From Trichopria drosophilae (lineage: Eukaryota; Arthropoda; Insecta; Hymenoptera; Diapriidae), in contig CM059584.1 of assembly GCA_030407085.1 (NCBI GenBank), forward strand, positions 90,595,501-90,659,500: a DNA stretch of 64,000 nucleotides. The letters run 5' to 3'. Positions 1 to 11,157 of the stretch are shown here, piece after piece. A program made the translations under genes and the position numbers. Under the pieces are notes generated by a model, which did not search any database, was not told the DNA's origin, and worked only from the letters and a program-made list of their open reading frames with translations. The number at the start of each line of letters is the position of its first letter. Position 1 is the first letter of the stretch.

Positions 1-25
1 GATATTGATCAATTTTTACAGGAAA

Positions 26-520
26 GGTGAGAAAGGTCCTAAAGCTGCAAAGCCAAAGTCATCAAAACCAATCCAAACCAGGTGGAAGATTTGTTGCTGT
101 TTTGTTGCTAATATGTTGCCCAATTGCCGATTATGTTTCCAAAATAATTTGTTGGTCGTTTACATTCCGAGGTCTGGATTGGAATTTCACGTCTTTTTTC
201 AAGTTTAGCTGCCGATCTCAGAGTTAGCAGTTATCACAACCAAGCGATATGATATGCGAAGTTTCCGCAGAATACTCTACAATATGATACTGCATTGTAG
301 GTTATTATTAAACGAATTTATTGCTGGTACTTTTTAGATGATTTTGTACATGTCATTAAAATTCCGCCCTCGTGGTCACTAACTGGTACACGGACAGTAA
401 TAGGTACTGGGCCATCTATTCTTATTGTTTCCTGCAGCAACAAAAAAGCAACAAATCTTCCACCTGGTTTGGTTTGGTTTTGATGACTTTGGCTTCGCAG
501 CTTAAAGGACCTTGCTGAGA
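26..520. repeat. fold-back (inverted-repeat) element
   Basis: About 85 bp at 26-118 recurs in reverse complement at about 437-520. Both arms carry 'GTGGAAGATTTGTTGCT' and 'GCCAAAGTCATCAAAACCA'. The arms are roughly 90% alike by eye and enclose about 320 bp with no recognisable gene. The short open frames across the left arm (lysine-rich, for example GPKAAKPKSS) are explained by this repeat, so I do not call them genes. The structure suits a non-autonomous MITE or foldback element. I could not define a target-site duplication. Confidence 0.75.
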
Positions 521-900
521 ATCCCTTCTGTCATTAACGCTAAAAGATATGGATATCATTTTATTTTACGAATAAAGATACAGTGTAAAGTATTTAATGC
601 TTCTAATTTATTTTTCGATCAGCTTTTTCACTTATCGTAGAACTTATGAACAGTATTTATGCATGTCATCGGTCAGGCATATAAAGTGCTCAAACTTGAT
701 ACACAAAATTATAAAGCATATATTTTTTCGGTTAGATTTGTTGGTTACTGCGTCATCGATTTTTACTCATATACGCATTAAATTCTTTGACAAATTCTGC
801 ACTCAGAAAACGGTCGATTGAAACCGATATAAAGAATCAATTTTCTGTTAAAATGGCATTAATTTTTACACCGTCTTAATCACTACTTATATGTTCGTTT
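521..900. other. AT-rich stretch without a gene
   Basis: I see no coding pattern or structured repeat here. The only open frame (597-821) has an arbitrary composition. If the acidic exon at 905 is real, this is intron sequence, and it ends in a pyrimidine-rich tract followed by CAG. Confidence 0.5.
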
Positions 901-904
901 TCAG

Positions 905-959
905 GGAAGTAATGGGAGAAGAGCACGAGGACGAAGACAGCAATGACGAAATCATTTAA
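905..959 (+). CDS. possible acidic terminal exon of an unidentified gene
   Basis: A good 3' splice site (TTCGTTTTCAG, ending at 904) precedes 55 nt that read through to TAA at 957-959. One phase base is followed by 17 codons, EVMGEEHEDEDSNDEII. The acidic tail resembles the C-termini of nuclear or chaperone-type proteins. An AATAAA lies about 100 bp downstream. No upstream exon of the same protein can be assigned in the 900 bp available, so the gene would run off the left edge. Chance remains possible for so short an open frame. The evidence is the splice signal, the compositional bias and the poly(A) signal together. Confidence 0.3.
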
Positions 960-1061
960 AATGCTTCACTTGTATATATTACATATTACATATTATATAT
1001 TACATTTTACATATTAAATGTTAAATATTAAACAAAGTTTGTAACGATCGGTAAGATTATA

Positions 1062-1067
1062 AATAAA
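1062..1067 (+). terminator. AATAAA poly(A) signal
   Basis: The hexamer AATAAA lies 103 bp past the stop of the putative acidic exon, after TA-rich sequence. It supports a 3' UTR here. The hexamer is common by chance in AT-rich DNA. Confidence 0.3.
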
Positions 1068-1239
1068 TCGATTTTTACAACTCCTCAATTTATTTCTGGA
1101 AATATATTTCAATTAGATGATTTAGTTTGTTTGCAAGTTGCCTCAGTTTTTAGAATGTAAACAATGCTGAGATATTTTGAAAATTATTTTTCTTTTGAGG
1201 TAATTTTGTCTCAGGAGTAATATGGCAGTCCGTACCCAG

Positions 1240-2655
1240 CAACAACTTGGGCAAAAGAATACATTTTAGGCTCAATAAATAAAGTGCTCCACGTAGAAAT
1301 TTCTCAATGTTCTCATTATAACTTTATTTTGTGTTATATCTGTGGCTGTATGGAAAAAGGACATAAGTCAAATTTTTGAAAACTCGAAAAAAACGCATTT
1401 AAAGTTTTAGATTTGCATTTAAAACTGTGTAAATTTGATTTTTTAAATTATTCTAAAATGTGATATTGAATCCTAATTTTGATCTGACACAGCGATGGCA
1501 AATAAAAAATAGATTCTGTTTTCGTCGGTTTTCCAATTTAAAAAAAAATGGACTTATGTCCTTTTTCCATACCACCACAGATATTAACATAGTTTGATTT
1601 ATAAAGTCACAAGTCTAGTTGTTCTAATGGTATATTTTCGGGTTTGTGTCCCATAAAAAAGTTCCTCAGATAGAAATATTTCAATAACCGAGATGTAGTT
1701 TTATTTTGTCTCATATTAATGTATTCTCAAATAAAAAAACTTGCCATTCCAGTAACAACTTATGAAATGATATCATTCTCACATGTTAGCATTTCATGTG
1801 ACAATCTAATCCGAACTTGGCAAAAAAATATTTTCAATTTTGGCCCTGAGAAAAAAACCCTCCCTAAGTAGAAATTTGTCAATATTTACAACGTTATTTG
1901 ATTTTGTGTCACAATATTTTATTTTGAAATAAAAAATCTGACAGACAGTAAGAACTTCGTGAAATATATTTTCGATTTTGAGCTCGATTAAAAAAGGTCC
2001 CTCAGTAGTAACACGATGTTAACAAAGTGTCTTGATTTTGTGTAATTTTAACATACTCTGCTATAAAATATACACACATAAACAAAAATCTGACATTTCA
2101 GTAAGAACTTGGTCAAAAGAAATATATTCATCAATATTTCTCAATATTCTCAATATTGCTTTATTTTGTTGCACATTAATGTATTCTGAAATAAAAAGTC
2201 AGGAAATCCGTCAAGGACTTGGTCAATATAAATATTGCCGATTTTGGGTTCTGCAGAAAATGTCTACTTTGAATTCTCTAAATATACTCAGTCTTGCTTC
2301 GTATTATTTTGTATTGATATATTCCGAAAGAAAAAAACTCACAATCCATTATAAATATGATCAAAAGTAAATATTATCGCTTTTGAACCTAAATAGGAAA
2401 GTCTTCTTCCCTACAAGTTACTCAATATTCTTAATATTGCTGTATTTCATCTCATATTAACATATTCTGAAGTACTAAATCTGATAATCCATTATAAACA
2501 TGGTTAAACTAACTATTGTCAATGTTGGCGCCTATAAACAATTTTGTCTTCAAAGATATTATATTACCTAATATTCTTAATGTGACTTTACTTTGGCTGA
2601 CTTTAATATATTCCAATAGAAAAAATTCGTACCATCCATGAAAAACTTGGTCCTG
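1240..2655. repeat. degenerate ~140-bp tandem array (satellite-like)
   Basis: The phrase '(T)ATTAA(C/T)(A/G)TATTCTGAAATA' followed by 'AATCTGACA..AGTAAGAACTTGGTC' recurs near 1712, 1910, 2045, 2172, 2313, 2453 and 2601. Spacing is mostly 127-148 bp. Copies are diverged (perhaps 65-80% alike by eye). The open frame at 2032-2370 is a by-product of the repeat. The same repeat unit occurs at 60040-60440. Confidence 0.7.
1339..1581. mobile_element. MITE, ~243 bp, TA flanks
   Basis: Terminal inverted repeats of about 35 bp start TCTGTGG and continue TATGGAAAAAGGACATAAGTC. They bound an AT-rich interior and are flanked by TA on both sides (1337-1338 and 1582-1583). This pattern suits a Tc1/mariner-derived MITE. 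It sits inside a unit of the surrounding tandem array, so it inserted after the array formed. It has no coding capacity. Confidence 0.7.
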
Positions 2656-2734
2656 ATGGCTGACGGCTAACCCACAGTTACTGATTGTTTAAGGTAGGTT
2701 CGAAAAAACGAAATCTTTAAAAATGTCTTTGATA

Positions 2735-3105
2735 AAATGTGGAAAAATTTCAGAGTATTCTTTCACTACTTCTAATATTTTTTTTCTGAAGACATTTTCT
2801 CTAAAGTCTATAGTTTTCGATAAAAACAATTATTAGCCTTAAAATCTAGAAAAGTTTAATAATATTTTTACTCAAAAACTATAGACTTTATAGAAAATTT
2901 TCATGGAACAAAAGATCTTAGAATTAGCCAAAGAATACCCTCAATTTTTTCAGATTGTCTCATGTCCTTTTCCAAAATTTTCGAAAAATCAAAAATTGCA
3001 TTAATAGATTCTAATAAAATTTGAGAGTAATCTTTCTCAAATTCCAAGATATTTTTGTTCTAAGAAAATGTTCTCTAAAGTCTATAATTTCCGGGAAAAA
3101 AATTA
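2735..3105. repeat. three related ~90-bp copies, two direct and one inverted
   Basis: A segment containing 'GAGTATTCTTTC' and ending 'TCTAAAGTCTATAGTTTT' occurs at about 2745-2830, inverted at about 2865-2960, and again in direct orientation at about 3010-3095. The first pair can form a hairpin. No gene is present. Confidence 0.55.
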
Positions 3106-3617
3106 TTTAATTTAAATAAAAAAAAAATTGTCATTGCGGTCGCAATTTTGTTGAAACGACAAATTTTCGGACTTTAACAACCGTATTTATTTTAAGTTTA
3201 GAAACCGAGGACACTATTTTGATAAGTTTTAGACGTATAAACAAACGTTAAGAGAACGAAATATAATTTTTTTTAAATTATCAATCAGAAAATCACGTTC
3301 TTTTTTGTTAAATTTCGATTTTTTTATGGTTAAAAATAATTTTGGAAAATTTTCACCACCACCATTGCAAAGAGCACCCCCAAAAACATAAGAAACAATG
3401 GTTGCCGAATATTTTTTTCGTCGCACTAATCATATGGGAGCAGTGCGAACTTGAATTTTTAATGTGTCTCGTTAATGGGTTAAACTCTATGGGTCTAGAT
3501 TAAAAAATTGTTTTCATTCTTTGTCATTATTTTTCCTTCATTCTGTGTACTTTTCTCTAGAATTAAGTTAAAAAAAAACCCATTACATGTTGAACATCAT
3601 ATGTTACACGATATCGT
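3106..3617. other. AT-rich spacer
   Basis: I see no convincing coding or repeat structure. The minus-strand frame at 3229-3426 looks random. Confidence 0.5.
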
Positions 3618-5175
3618 CTACGAGACTTTGAATTCAAAATAAATCGCCCACAGTGCGGCGTTGGGGCCAATAATAATATTTAGAACATATAGAATTTTTA
3701 AGACACTCTCGTATACGTCGTTAAAAATGCCTGCTGACATGTACGAAGCAATCGATACCGTTTTTAGGCCGCTGAAAGTTCGTTTCGGGGCAAACCAGCA
3801 TATCAAGTTGTTTAAACTTTCGTTGGCGTTTTGGGTAAATCCTCCAAAGCAGCGTTCCAATAAATTGTCGTTACTTAATTCTGCGTAAAAAGGAGTGATT
3901 GCTTTTAACGCATTGTCATTGAGAACTGGTTTCTGTGAATACGTGGCTAGTTCTTCAGTAGCCCTCGCCTTCTGCCCTGTACACCAGCTGTCTTCTCGTC
4001 TCGGACAGGCGTCATGCTGCGGATTTTCAGCTGTCGATGATTTATGTTTTAACGTAGCCCATATTGTCTTTTTCATGTCTTCTACGGAATTTGTATGTCG
4101 TTTTATTGCGAGCCCATAAAAAAACACTCAACTCATCGATAAGTTTTGCGGTGAGCTTGCCTTTATCACCTACGCCCTTCGTATCTTTTTTCAATTTCCG
4201 CAGACGGGCTTCCATTCTTTTTTGGACGTGGTCAACGCATTCTTTTAACCACAATGCAATCCTCTCCATAAGGTTGAGATTCTCCAAAGCCTCTAAAGGT
4301 TTTACTGTCCCCGTCACCAACATATGAAGAATATCGAATGTTGTGTAATTCTTTTGATCTGGAGAACATTTCGAAAGCCGCGTCCACCTTCATTTTTCCG
4401 GCACTTCCAGTGTGATTCGCACAGCATTCGTCTACGTGAGATTTCATGAATTCCTCGAATGGTGTCCATTTTTGACTTGCAATATTCGCACTGTTTACAT
4501 TACGAACACTTCACAAGGAGATCGAGAACTTTTCCTCAATAATGGCCGATCAACGTTGTCACTTCTTGCAATGAGGAAAATCCCCGCTTTCTACACGTTT
4601 CTCGCCAGAAACTATTAATCCACATGGTTCGGCTACATTTTCAGCATTTTTCGACAGTTCTTTCTTTTTAGCAGCAGCTTTCGAAAGTAGAAAATCGGCG
4701 ACGGCTTTCGTCGCAGTATTTATATTAGAAATCACCTCGTAATAAGGTTTTTTGTTTATTATTTTTGATACGTCCATTATACTGTAAAACTTTTTAATGC
4801 CTTCACAGCCGACACCGAAGACTCTCATTGCGAAAATTAGACGCCTGTTAACTTCATAAACTTTATCTATGAGCGGGCAAGAAAAGATGTAGCATGGATT
4901 ACACGTAGTGCAATTGATAACTAACTTGAATCCAAGTCCTCTAATATTTGTTTCAGAATAGGTCACATTTCCGTTGCACTCTTTGCACTTCACAAATTCG
5001 CTAAGCGATGAAAAAACGCAACAAACGTTATCAGGCGATATCCATGGGCAGCATGTGCTGGCTTTTCTGCAGAGCCCGTTTTTAGTTTTTTCGCAGAAGC
5101 ACTTGTCGAAGCTCTGTTCGGAGCAGTTCGGAGCGCTTCAGAAATAGCTCGAAAATTCAATGAAAAAAAATTCTG
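3618..5175 (-). pseudogene. Mutator-like transposase pseudogene (copy 1)
   Basis: Minus-strand segments in several frames follow the order of the widespread arthropod 'Mutator-like transposase domain' protein. First comes an N-terminal basic region (ASTSASAKK, near 5100). A zinc-ribbon-like CKEC..C..C block follows with 'GVGCEGIKKFYSIMDVS'. Next are the VSGE block, 'GSAGKMKVDAAFEMF', 'YVGDGDSKTF', 'KRMEARLRKLKK' and 'SVEDMKKTIWATLKHK'. The C-terminal 'RCFGGFTQNANESLNN' closes it. At least four frame changes break it (near 4990, 4590, 4300 and 4110), so it cannot make the full protein. It is more complete at the C-terminus than the copy at 18.5 kb. I could not find its terminal inverted repeats. 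The family assignment rests on the shared motif order with the second copy and on recall of the family. Confidence 0.8.
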
Positions 5176-5565
5176 AATGGTATGAGACCCTTTGTCTCTT
5201 ATTCTAGAGGGTTCAAAGTATTTTGTAAGGCAATAAAGAAAAAAAGATTTTTTGAAAATTCTGGAGTGTGCTACTCCACTAAGTTAGGTTTCATTTTTTA
5301 TTTTTGAAACTTTAATGTGGTTCGAAAATAAGCATTCTCAAATTTTTCCGAAATTTTACGATGGAGGGAACGACCCGAAAGTAGACCACGCCATCGTAAA
5401 ATTATTGCAAATTTATAATTTAAATTTGGTTTCATTTTTTATGTTTGAAATCTTGTTTTTACGTTACTATTACGTTATAACTGCCTTTTATTGTTTGCAA
5501 AATAAAAAGAATGGTCAAGGAACTACGATAAGAGCTGTTGATCAAATTGAATTAAGATAGCAAGG
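5176..5565. other. AT-rich spacer with a short direct repeat
   Basis: The phrase 'GGTTTCATTTTTTAT' occurs near 5286 and again near 5428, about 142 bp apart. There is no supportable gene. Confidence 0.45.
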
Positions 5566-5574
5566 CTTAGAATT

Positions 5575-6400
5575 TCCGTAAGAGTTAGTACCGCGCCGGC
5601 AGTTATAAATTATACGAACTAGTTTTGTCGTACGCCCGTTAAGATCGTTCGTCCCGTTGACGGTCGAGTTCCTATCTTTTTGTTAATCGACACATCGACT
5701 TGGACGATCGACTTTTCCCGGAGTTTACACGGCACTGATTCGAAATTTACAATGACGATATGAAAATACACAAATGTCGATACTTGGACCAGAATATAGA
5801 CATTACAAGGGAATTTTGAGAGTTGGAATTTTAATACGTCACGAGAAAATTATCGTAACGTAAAAGAATTTGAATAAAGTGTCAAATTAAGTAAAAATAT
5901 TATTTATTATTATTTCTTTAGATATATTTTTACAACATAGGTCTGTTGGCCCGACACTCGAGAAACCGGGTAAAAAGGAGTCGGTACTTACGCTATTGCG
6001 AACGAGATCGTTTTCCGTTTTTTCTTTCGCACGGACTTTGGGACGGTTGTAGCCTAAAACGGACGTCGCTAACCCAATTGTCGGTGTACCCACACAACTC
6101 TGTCGTCGCAACTCAGACACACAATCAACACACCAAAACAATTAATGTAAAAATTAATTCTCCCAAAATACAATGGCCCGTCAACTAGTTTCCGATTCTC
6201 GAATATTAGGGAACAACAATATTTTTTATTCATTTCTAAAATCGTTTTTGGTCGCTCTGATTTAATTCGACACTGAAGGGCTTAACTTGTTTTGAATCTA
6301 GTCGACGATATATAAAATAAAAAAATTAATAATTATACTAAGAAAATTCTAATTTATATTAAACGTGTCGGTGCATCTAACAGTGTTCATTATATCATAA
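5575..6400 (-). repeat. LTR-like promoter/leader region
   Basis: CpG-richer than its surroundings. On the minus strand there is a TATA-like TTTATATATCG near 6310, an initiator-like TTCAGT near 6273, a long leader with few stops, a consensus splice donor GTAAGTACCG at 5991, and AATAAA near 5905. The order is that of an LTR with a spliced leader. I did not find matching termini, a second LTR or a recognisable protein. The 84-residue frame at 5887-6141 is not recognised. Confidence 0.35.
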
Positions 6401-6650
6401 TATTATATTAAAATAACAATAAATCTGGAAAAATACTACCGTAATGTTTGTGTTACGTCCAGACTAGTGATACTTACGTGTATCCCAGGATGGTCGTGGA
6501 AAGGGCGAGTCGACCAAGAGGTCGATTTCGGGTAAAGGTGAACGGGACTGCTGCGCAGAAAATGAAGTGACTAGGAAAAAACACAATAATTTGAACTCGA
6601 TTTTAAAATACAATTTATTTAGAAGAAAAACAAATGAGTTTACAAATTTA

Positions 6651-6901
6651 TTAATTTATTTTTTTATTGGGGGCGAATAATTCCCTTGGTGAGGATAAGG
6701 GGCAAGTCGGGAGAGGAGGGTCTAGAGTGGGATCTCGGGGAGGTGCAGTCGGTATGTATTCCTGTATTTCAGGAAATTTATGTGGAGGTTTTGGAAAATT
6801 TATTTTGGGGGACGAGGCGTATTCGGCGGCGGCTTCCCGGATGGCACGTTCTAGGGCTCGTTTCCTGTTTTTATAGTAGGTCCGTGGTTTAGTTCGTCCC
6901 A
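6651..6901 (-). CDS. small ORF inside the LTR, exon 2 of a spliced unit
   Basis: After the acceptor TTCCTTTACAG (ending at 6902) an 83-codon frame runs to TAA at 6651. A donor at 7400 ends exon 1 in ...CAAACAAA. Joining the two places A next to TG, which creates an ATG exactly at the junction, so translation would start MGRTKPRTYYKNRKR. The protein has a basic N-terminal half (KNRKRALERAIREAAAEY, helical) and a proline-rich C-terminal half (PPRDPTLDPPLP). AATAAA overlaps the stop region. I do not recognise the protein. Candidates include an accessory protein of the retroelement or a chance frame. Coding status is inferred from splice signals and frame only. Confidence 0.4.
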
Positions 6902-7400
6902 CTGTAAAGGAAAAGAATTAAATCTTTAGTTACCAGAAACGGTGATTTGAAGGAAGGGACTAAGGAAATGGAACATGTGCTGTTTTGTCTGTAAATAATA
7001 ATAAACAAAAAAAAATAGAAAAATAAAAAGTACAACAAAAAAAAAACGCGGATGGTTCCTAATTTCCCTACTGATTCGTGTCGCTTATTCGCCTGCCATG
7101 GGCTAGCAAAAGAGCGACCTGAATCTCTGAATAAAAAAAATGTTCCCTGCGGTGCTGTCCTCCCTTGTAGTCAAATAAAAAGAAGGAAATTAAAATGCAA
7201 TTTGTAGGATTTATATATATATATATATAAAAATATTGACGGGAGACTCAGCACTGTCGTCTCAAAAAACAAAATAATAATAAATAAATAAAAAATTAAG
7301 GGGGGATTAGTGCTGAAGCACTAATCAAACTTTCGTCTCTTTACGGGCAAAGGAATGTGGAGGGATTGGGAAAAGGTAATCGTAAGGGAGCAATACTTAC
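6902..7400 (-). other. predicted intron of the LTR unit
   Basis: GTAAGTATTG at 7400 and TTCCTTTACAG ending at 6902 are both near-consensus insect splice sites. The ~499-nt interval includes AT-rich tracts and a (TA)n run near 7210-7229. Confidence 0.45.
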
Positions 7401-7449
7401 TTTGTTTGTGCGACGATAGTTCTTGATTGAAGACCACGGGGTGTCAATC

Positions 7450-7735
7450 TATATTCGAAGACTGAATATTTTCTGCCGAACTGCCGGGTGGAAGCCTGAG
7501 AATTGATCTCCGAAGACTGGATATTTTCTGGCGAACTGCCGGGTGGAAGCCTGAGAATTGATATCCGAAGACTGGATATTTTTTTTCTGCCGAACTGGCA
7601 GGTGGAGACCTCCGCTTTGTTTTTCTCCCTTTTTTTTTCTAGTTTTTAGAAAGAAAAGGGGTTAGGGTGGCTGGGATGTCGAACTCTCGGAACGACTATG
7701 GGATGTCGAACTCTCGGAACGACTACTGGACGAGA
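7450..7735. repeat. short direct repeats in the LTR leader
   Basis: A ~68-bp unit containing 'CCGAACTGCCGGGTGGAAG' is repeated about three times at 7440-7610. 'GGGATGTCGAACTCTCGG' is repeated twice at 7675-7725. The position matches a retroelement R/U5 or 5' leader. Confidence 0.7.
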
Positions 7736-7811
7736 GAAAGAGTCAAGGATGAAGGGAACAAGGGCCAGGAACAGAGTGTAGAACACAGAGAGTGATTGAG
7801 TATTTGAAGGT

Positions 7812-7821
7812 GGTATTTATA
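7812..7821 (-). promoter_or_regulatory. TATA box (TATAAATACC) of the LTR
   Basis: The minus strand reads TATAAATACC, with a CAATCACTC initiator-like site about 25-30 bp downstream (near 7793). It lies just upstream of the spliced leader. Functional use is inferred. Confidence 0.45.
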
Positions 7822-7989
7822 CTATGTGTCCCACCAAGAAAATTTTCGGGTTTTAATAGGTGGGAGAGGTTTCCTATTACAACAGTAGTCGTGAACATTT
7901 TTTTACTATTTTCCGGCGATTTTCAATTATTACTATTTACACTAATTTTTGTTGATTTTTTATGTTGGATAATTTTGTGATATTTTATC

Positions 7990-8610
7990 AGTAGTTCATA
8001 CAAAAATGAACGGAAGTTATAGGATTTAAGAACTATTGTTATGGAAAAAAAAGGATTTTGGTAAAATACTAAAAAGTGCAACAATTTTGTTAATTAAAAT
8101 TTGTTGCTGTAAAACTGTACATTTTTTTGTAGATGTATTTTTGCAATTTTAAATTATGAATCTTCTACTTTCTCCGTTTATTTATGTATATTTACATGTT
8201 TTACAAATATGAACGGTGGTGTTCTCTATTTTTTTAAACAAATTGTATTCTACGCTGTTCTGAAATCTGCTGGTTTCAGTTATATAATTTAGTACTATTT
8301 TTAGCGGTAGTTTATACAAAAATGAACGGAAATTGTAGGATTTATATAGCAATCGTTTTTTTAAAGAATGATTGTTGTAAAATATTAAAAGGTGTAACAA
8401 ATTTTGTTAATTAAAATTTGTTTCTGTAAAAAAAATGTCGATTGGGTAAACACGTTTTTGCAATTTTATATTAACAATTTTTCTACTTTTTCCGTTCATT
8501 TATGTATATTTATTTTTATAGATTCTATGAATATTAAGGGTGGTATTTTCTATTTTTTTTAAATAAAAAATGGAATCCATATTTGTCTAAGCTGCCCTGG
8601 AATTTGTTGG
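7990..8610. repeat. ~316-bp tandem duplication in the putative U3
   Basis: 'CATACAAAAATGAACGGAAG' near 7997 recurs with few changes near 8313. The match continues through 'GTTAATTAAAATTTGTT' and 'TTTATGTATATTTA'. Duplicated U3 blocks are a common form of enhancer duplication in LTR elements, but that role is inference here. Confidence 0.65.
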
Positions 8611-9127
8611 TTCTTTTTGTAATAAAAACGGATGGTATTTATTTCTTTTTCTTATTTTTAGAGTTGACGTAAGCGTTGGGTGTGGTCGACTTGTATGTAT
8701 GTGTGTATGTATGTGATTTTTATTGCTTTTAGGAATGTCGAAGGACAGTGGGCTCTTTATACGTGTTCTTTTTTTAGAACGTAGCATTTTGAAGTTTCTC
8801 TTTGATTTAGGTCATGGAACAGTTTTTAAATAATAATGAATAAAGAAATTGTTTAGATTTTAAAATTATTTATTTCTTAATAGTAAAAAAAAGGAAAATT
8901 GTCAGATGCGTATAATTTTTGGATTTGGTTTAATTTTTTATTTGTAGGTAATGCAGGGATTGACTTTGTCCGAGACTTGGAAAGGAAAAGGTGTTTGATT
9001 TACCATCGGATTTTTTTTTTGGTTTGTAGTTCATGGGACTTGAGGGGGCTATAATGGTATTCTCTATGTGGTTTCGGGGATTCCCGTAATTTGTAAATTT
9101 GGAAGGTTACGTAGGACGTAACATTTG

Positions 9128-9715
9128 TATGACATTAATACTGCAGAATTGAGAATTTATTGGACTTCTAAAATGTTAAATGTTAAAAAGAAGTATGCAA
9201 GTAGTAACGCAAGATAGCGCTTCTCTACTTTTCACAGTGGATATTCTTTTGGCACATCCCTACTTAACACAAATTGGAAAATGACGTCAAAATTCCGGTA
9301 TTTTTACACTCTGTTGTATATAATAACTACAACTTGTGGTTATTGGGATATTTTTACGTTATTCAATACACTCTACAATAATTAAAGCATAATCTTTCCT
9401 CCGATGATATTGCTTTATATTATGCCACCAAAGTTACACCATCCGGAATAAAAAAATGTATACCTCCAGATTTTTGTCTAACTGATTATATGTCAATTTA
9501 AAAAAAAAATAAACTATAAATCTTTTTTTTTTTAATTTTAATAAATAATATTCAATGTTTTCGTGATATAATTTTTCAGAGTTTTTATGAAAAGAAAAGA
9601 GTGCCTTCTGGAAAAGCATATAACTCGAAAAGTATTCATTGTTTGTGGGAGCGCAAATTAGTGAAATGAATGTTTGCCACAGATGAATGTATTGGTTGCA
9701 AAAAAAAGATAACAA
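9128..9715. other. AT-rich spacer
   Basis: I see no repeat or coding structure of note. The minus-strand frame 9434-9760 looks random. Confidence 0.5.
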
Positions 9716-9719
9716 ACCA

Positions 9720-10240
9720 TAAAATTGTAATTTATACGCAATGCAAATGTTTACACGCAATAAAGTAAAAAATGGATAAACTGAGATTTATGTGGACCTT
9801 GGTCCTCAGAAAGATTTGGGGGCATTTAATGTATAAATTCTCACTTGCGAAGACGGTCCTCACTAATTTGTTGGTACTTATAAATATGCAAATGCCGAAT
9901 TGTGAAGACTTCATTACTGTGCAAGAGACTGTTAAATGTATAAACACGAAAGTGTGGAGGCGTAATACTGTTATGCAAGATTACTAAATATGAAAAATCT
10001 AACTTGCTAGGATCGTCTTCACAAATTTGCGGGTACTTTTTATTATGTAAATACTGGATTGTAGAAACGGTCAGCGCTAGTGTGCGAGGATCATTTAAAT
10101 ATACAGACGCTGAATTATGGAGATGGTCAGCACTTTTCAATAAGATTATTAAATATGTAAATGCTGACTTGCGAGGAAAGTCATCACACATTTTTTGGGA
10201 CTTTGAAATATACAAATATTGCATTGTGAAGACGGCTCAA
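9720..10240. repeat. ~52-58-bp minisatellite
   Basis: Units follow the pattern 'TTAAATATG.AAATGC.GA.TTG.GAAGA.GGTC..CACTAATTT..GGGTA'. About nine diverged copies are visible (near 9780, 9828, 9880, 9931, 9988, 10035, 10090, 10148 and 10200). Because many units have lengths compatible with staying in frame, the array produces a 127-residue open frame on the minus strand and an 85-residue one on the plus strand. Both are repeat artefacts. Confidence 0.75.
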
Positions 10241-10544
10241 ATTAAAGCTTATTCAATTTAGGAAGCCCTCAGGAAGCGTTTTTTTTACCGTTAATTTTTA
10301 TTAGTGTTTTTTTTAACGTTAAGCTATAAAACGGAGAAAAAGTTACTTTTTAAATTTTTTTCAAACTGGCAAATTGTTTATATGAAGGGTTATTTAAAAC
10401 TCGGAAATTCTCGGAAAAAAGTCCCCCAAATTTAATATTTTTAAGAACATTTTCATTTTTTCCTTTCATATCACTTGATAGGGCTGTACAGGGCAGCACA
10501 TATTGCTTATCGCTGCGAACGGTGAATCGCTGCGAACTGCTTTT

Positions 10545-11012
10545 TTCTGCATAGAAAATATCATATCCTTTTGCAAAAGCAATTCTAAGAAACTTTTGTT
10601 CATGGTGTTTTATAACTAATGTATGTACACCATTTAATAGAAAATTACATTGAATGACTCAATTCTATCAGCTGATTGAAAATCATGAAAACAATTTAAC
10701 GCTAAATGAGTGGTTTTTTCGAAAAAAATGTCAAGAAATAAAATGTTTTCCGTCTGCAAAATCATAATCGAACAAAAAAATTAGAAAAAATATGCAGTTA
10801 CTTGATTTTCATCGTTACGTGCGAAAAATCGAATTCTTTCGGACCGAAAATATCATGAGCTTTTGTAAAAAGATATTCTAAGATCATTTTGTTCTTCTTC
10901 GTGTTTTTTTTAACTAATGTACAGTATTTTTTAGCCAATTACATTAAATAACGCTATTCTGTCAACTGATTGAGAACTATAAAAATAATCTAATGCAAAA
11001 TGTGTGGACATA
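10545..11012. repeat. diverged ~165-bp direct duplication, ~300 bp apart
   Basis: Segments 10548-10712 and 10848-11010 share 'GAAAATATCAT', 'TTCTAAGA', 'TAACTAATGTA', 'CAATTACATT' and 'CA(A/G)CTGATTGA' in the same order. No gene is present between 10260 and 11150. Confidence 0.65.
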
Positions 11013-11157
11013 AACAAATGCCCATTGGCAATAAAGCAAAAATAGTATCTAATAAACTTTGACATAGAACAACATATTTCATCCTCAGTAGTATCAACGG
11101 GCACAGTAGGTATTTCACGGTTTATACTATGAAAATGAAGTTTGTGGGTGTTTGTAC

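Larger units (their letters stand above)
6447..9127 (-). mobile_element. 2.67-kb element, probable solo LTR with its own spliced unit
   Basis: The element proper is 6451-9123. It begins TGTTACGTCC and ends GGACGTAACA, a perfect 10-bp inverted terminus of TG...CA type. TTTG occurs directly on both sides (6447-6450 and 9124-9127). That is the signature of an LTR integration, and no internal coding region or second LTR is present, so a solo LTR is the simplest reading. On the minus strand there is a TATA box (7821-7812), an intron and an AT-rich AATAAA region, so U3 would be about 9123-7790. U3 contains a ~316-bp tandem duplication, and the leader contains two sets of short direct repeats. The length is unusually large for an LTR. 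A DNA transposon with 10-bp termini and a 4-bp duplication is the alternative. Confidence 0.65.

Noticed and set aside
5..227. Open frames with lysine-rich peptide (GPKAAKPKSS)
   Set aside because: They lie in the left arm of an inverted repeat whose other arm is at 437-520, so the openness reflects the repeat.
9841..10224. 127-residue minus-strand ORF
   Set aside because: Explained by the ~55-bp tandem repeat.
9720..10240. CRISPR-like array
   Set aside because: Units are contiguous diverged tandem copies with no spacers, and the genome is eukaryotic.
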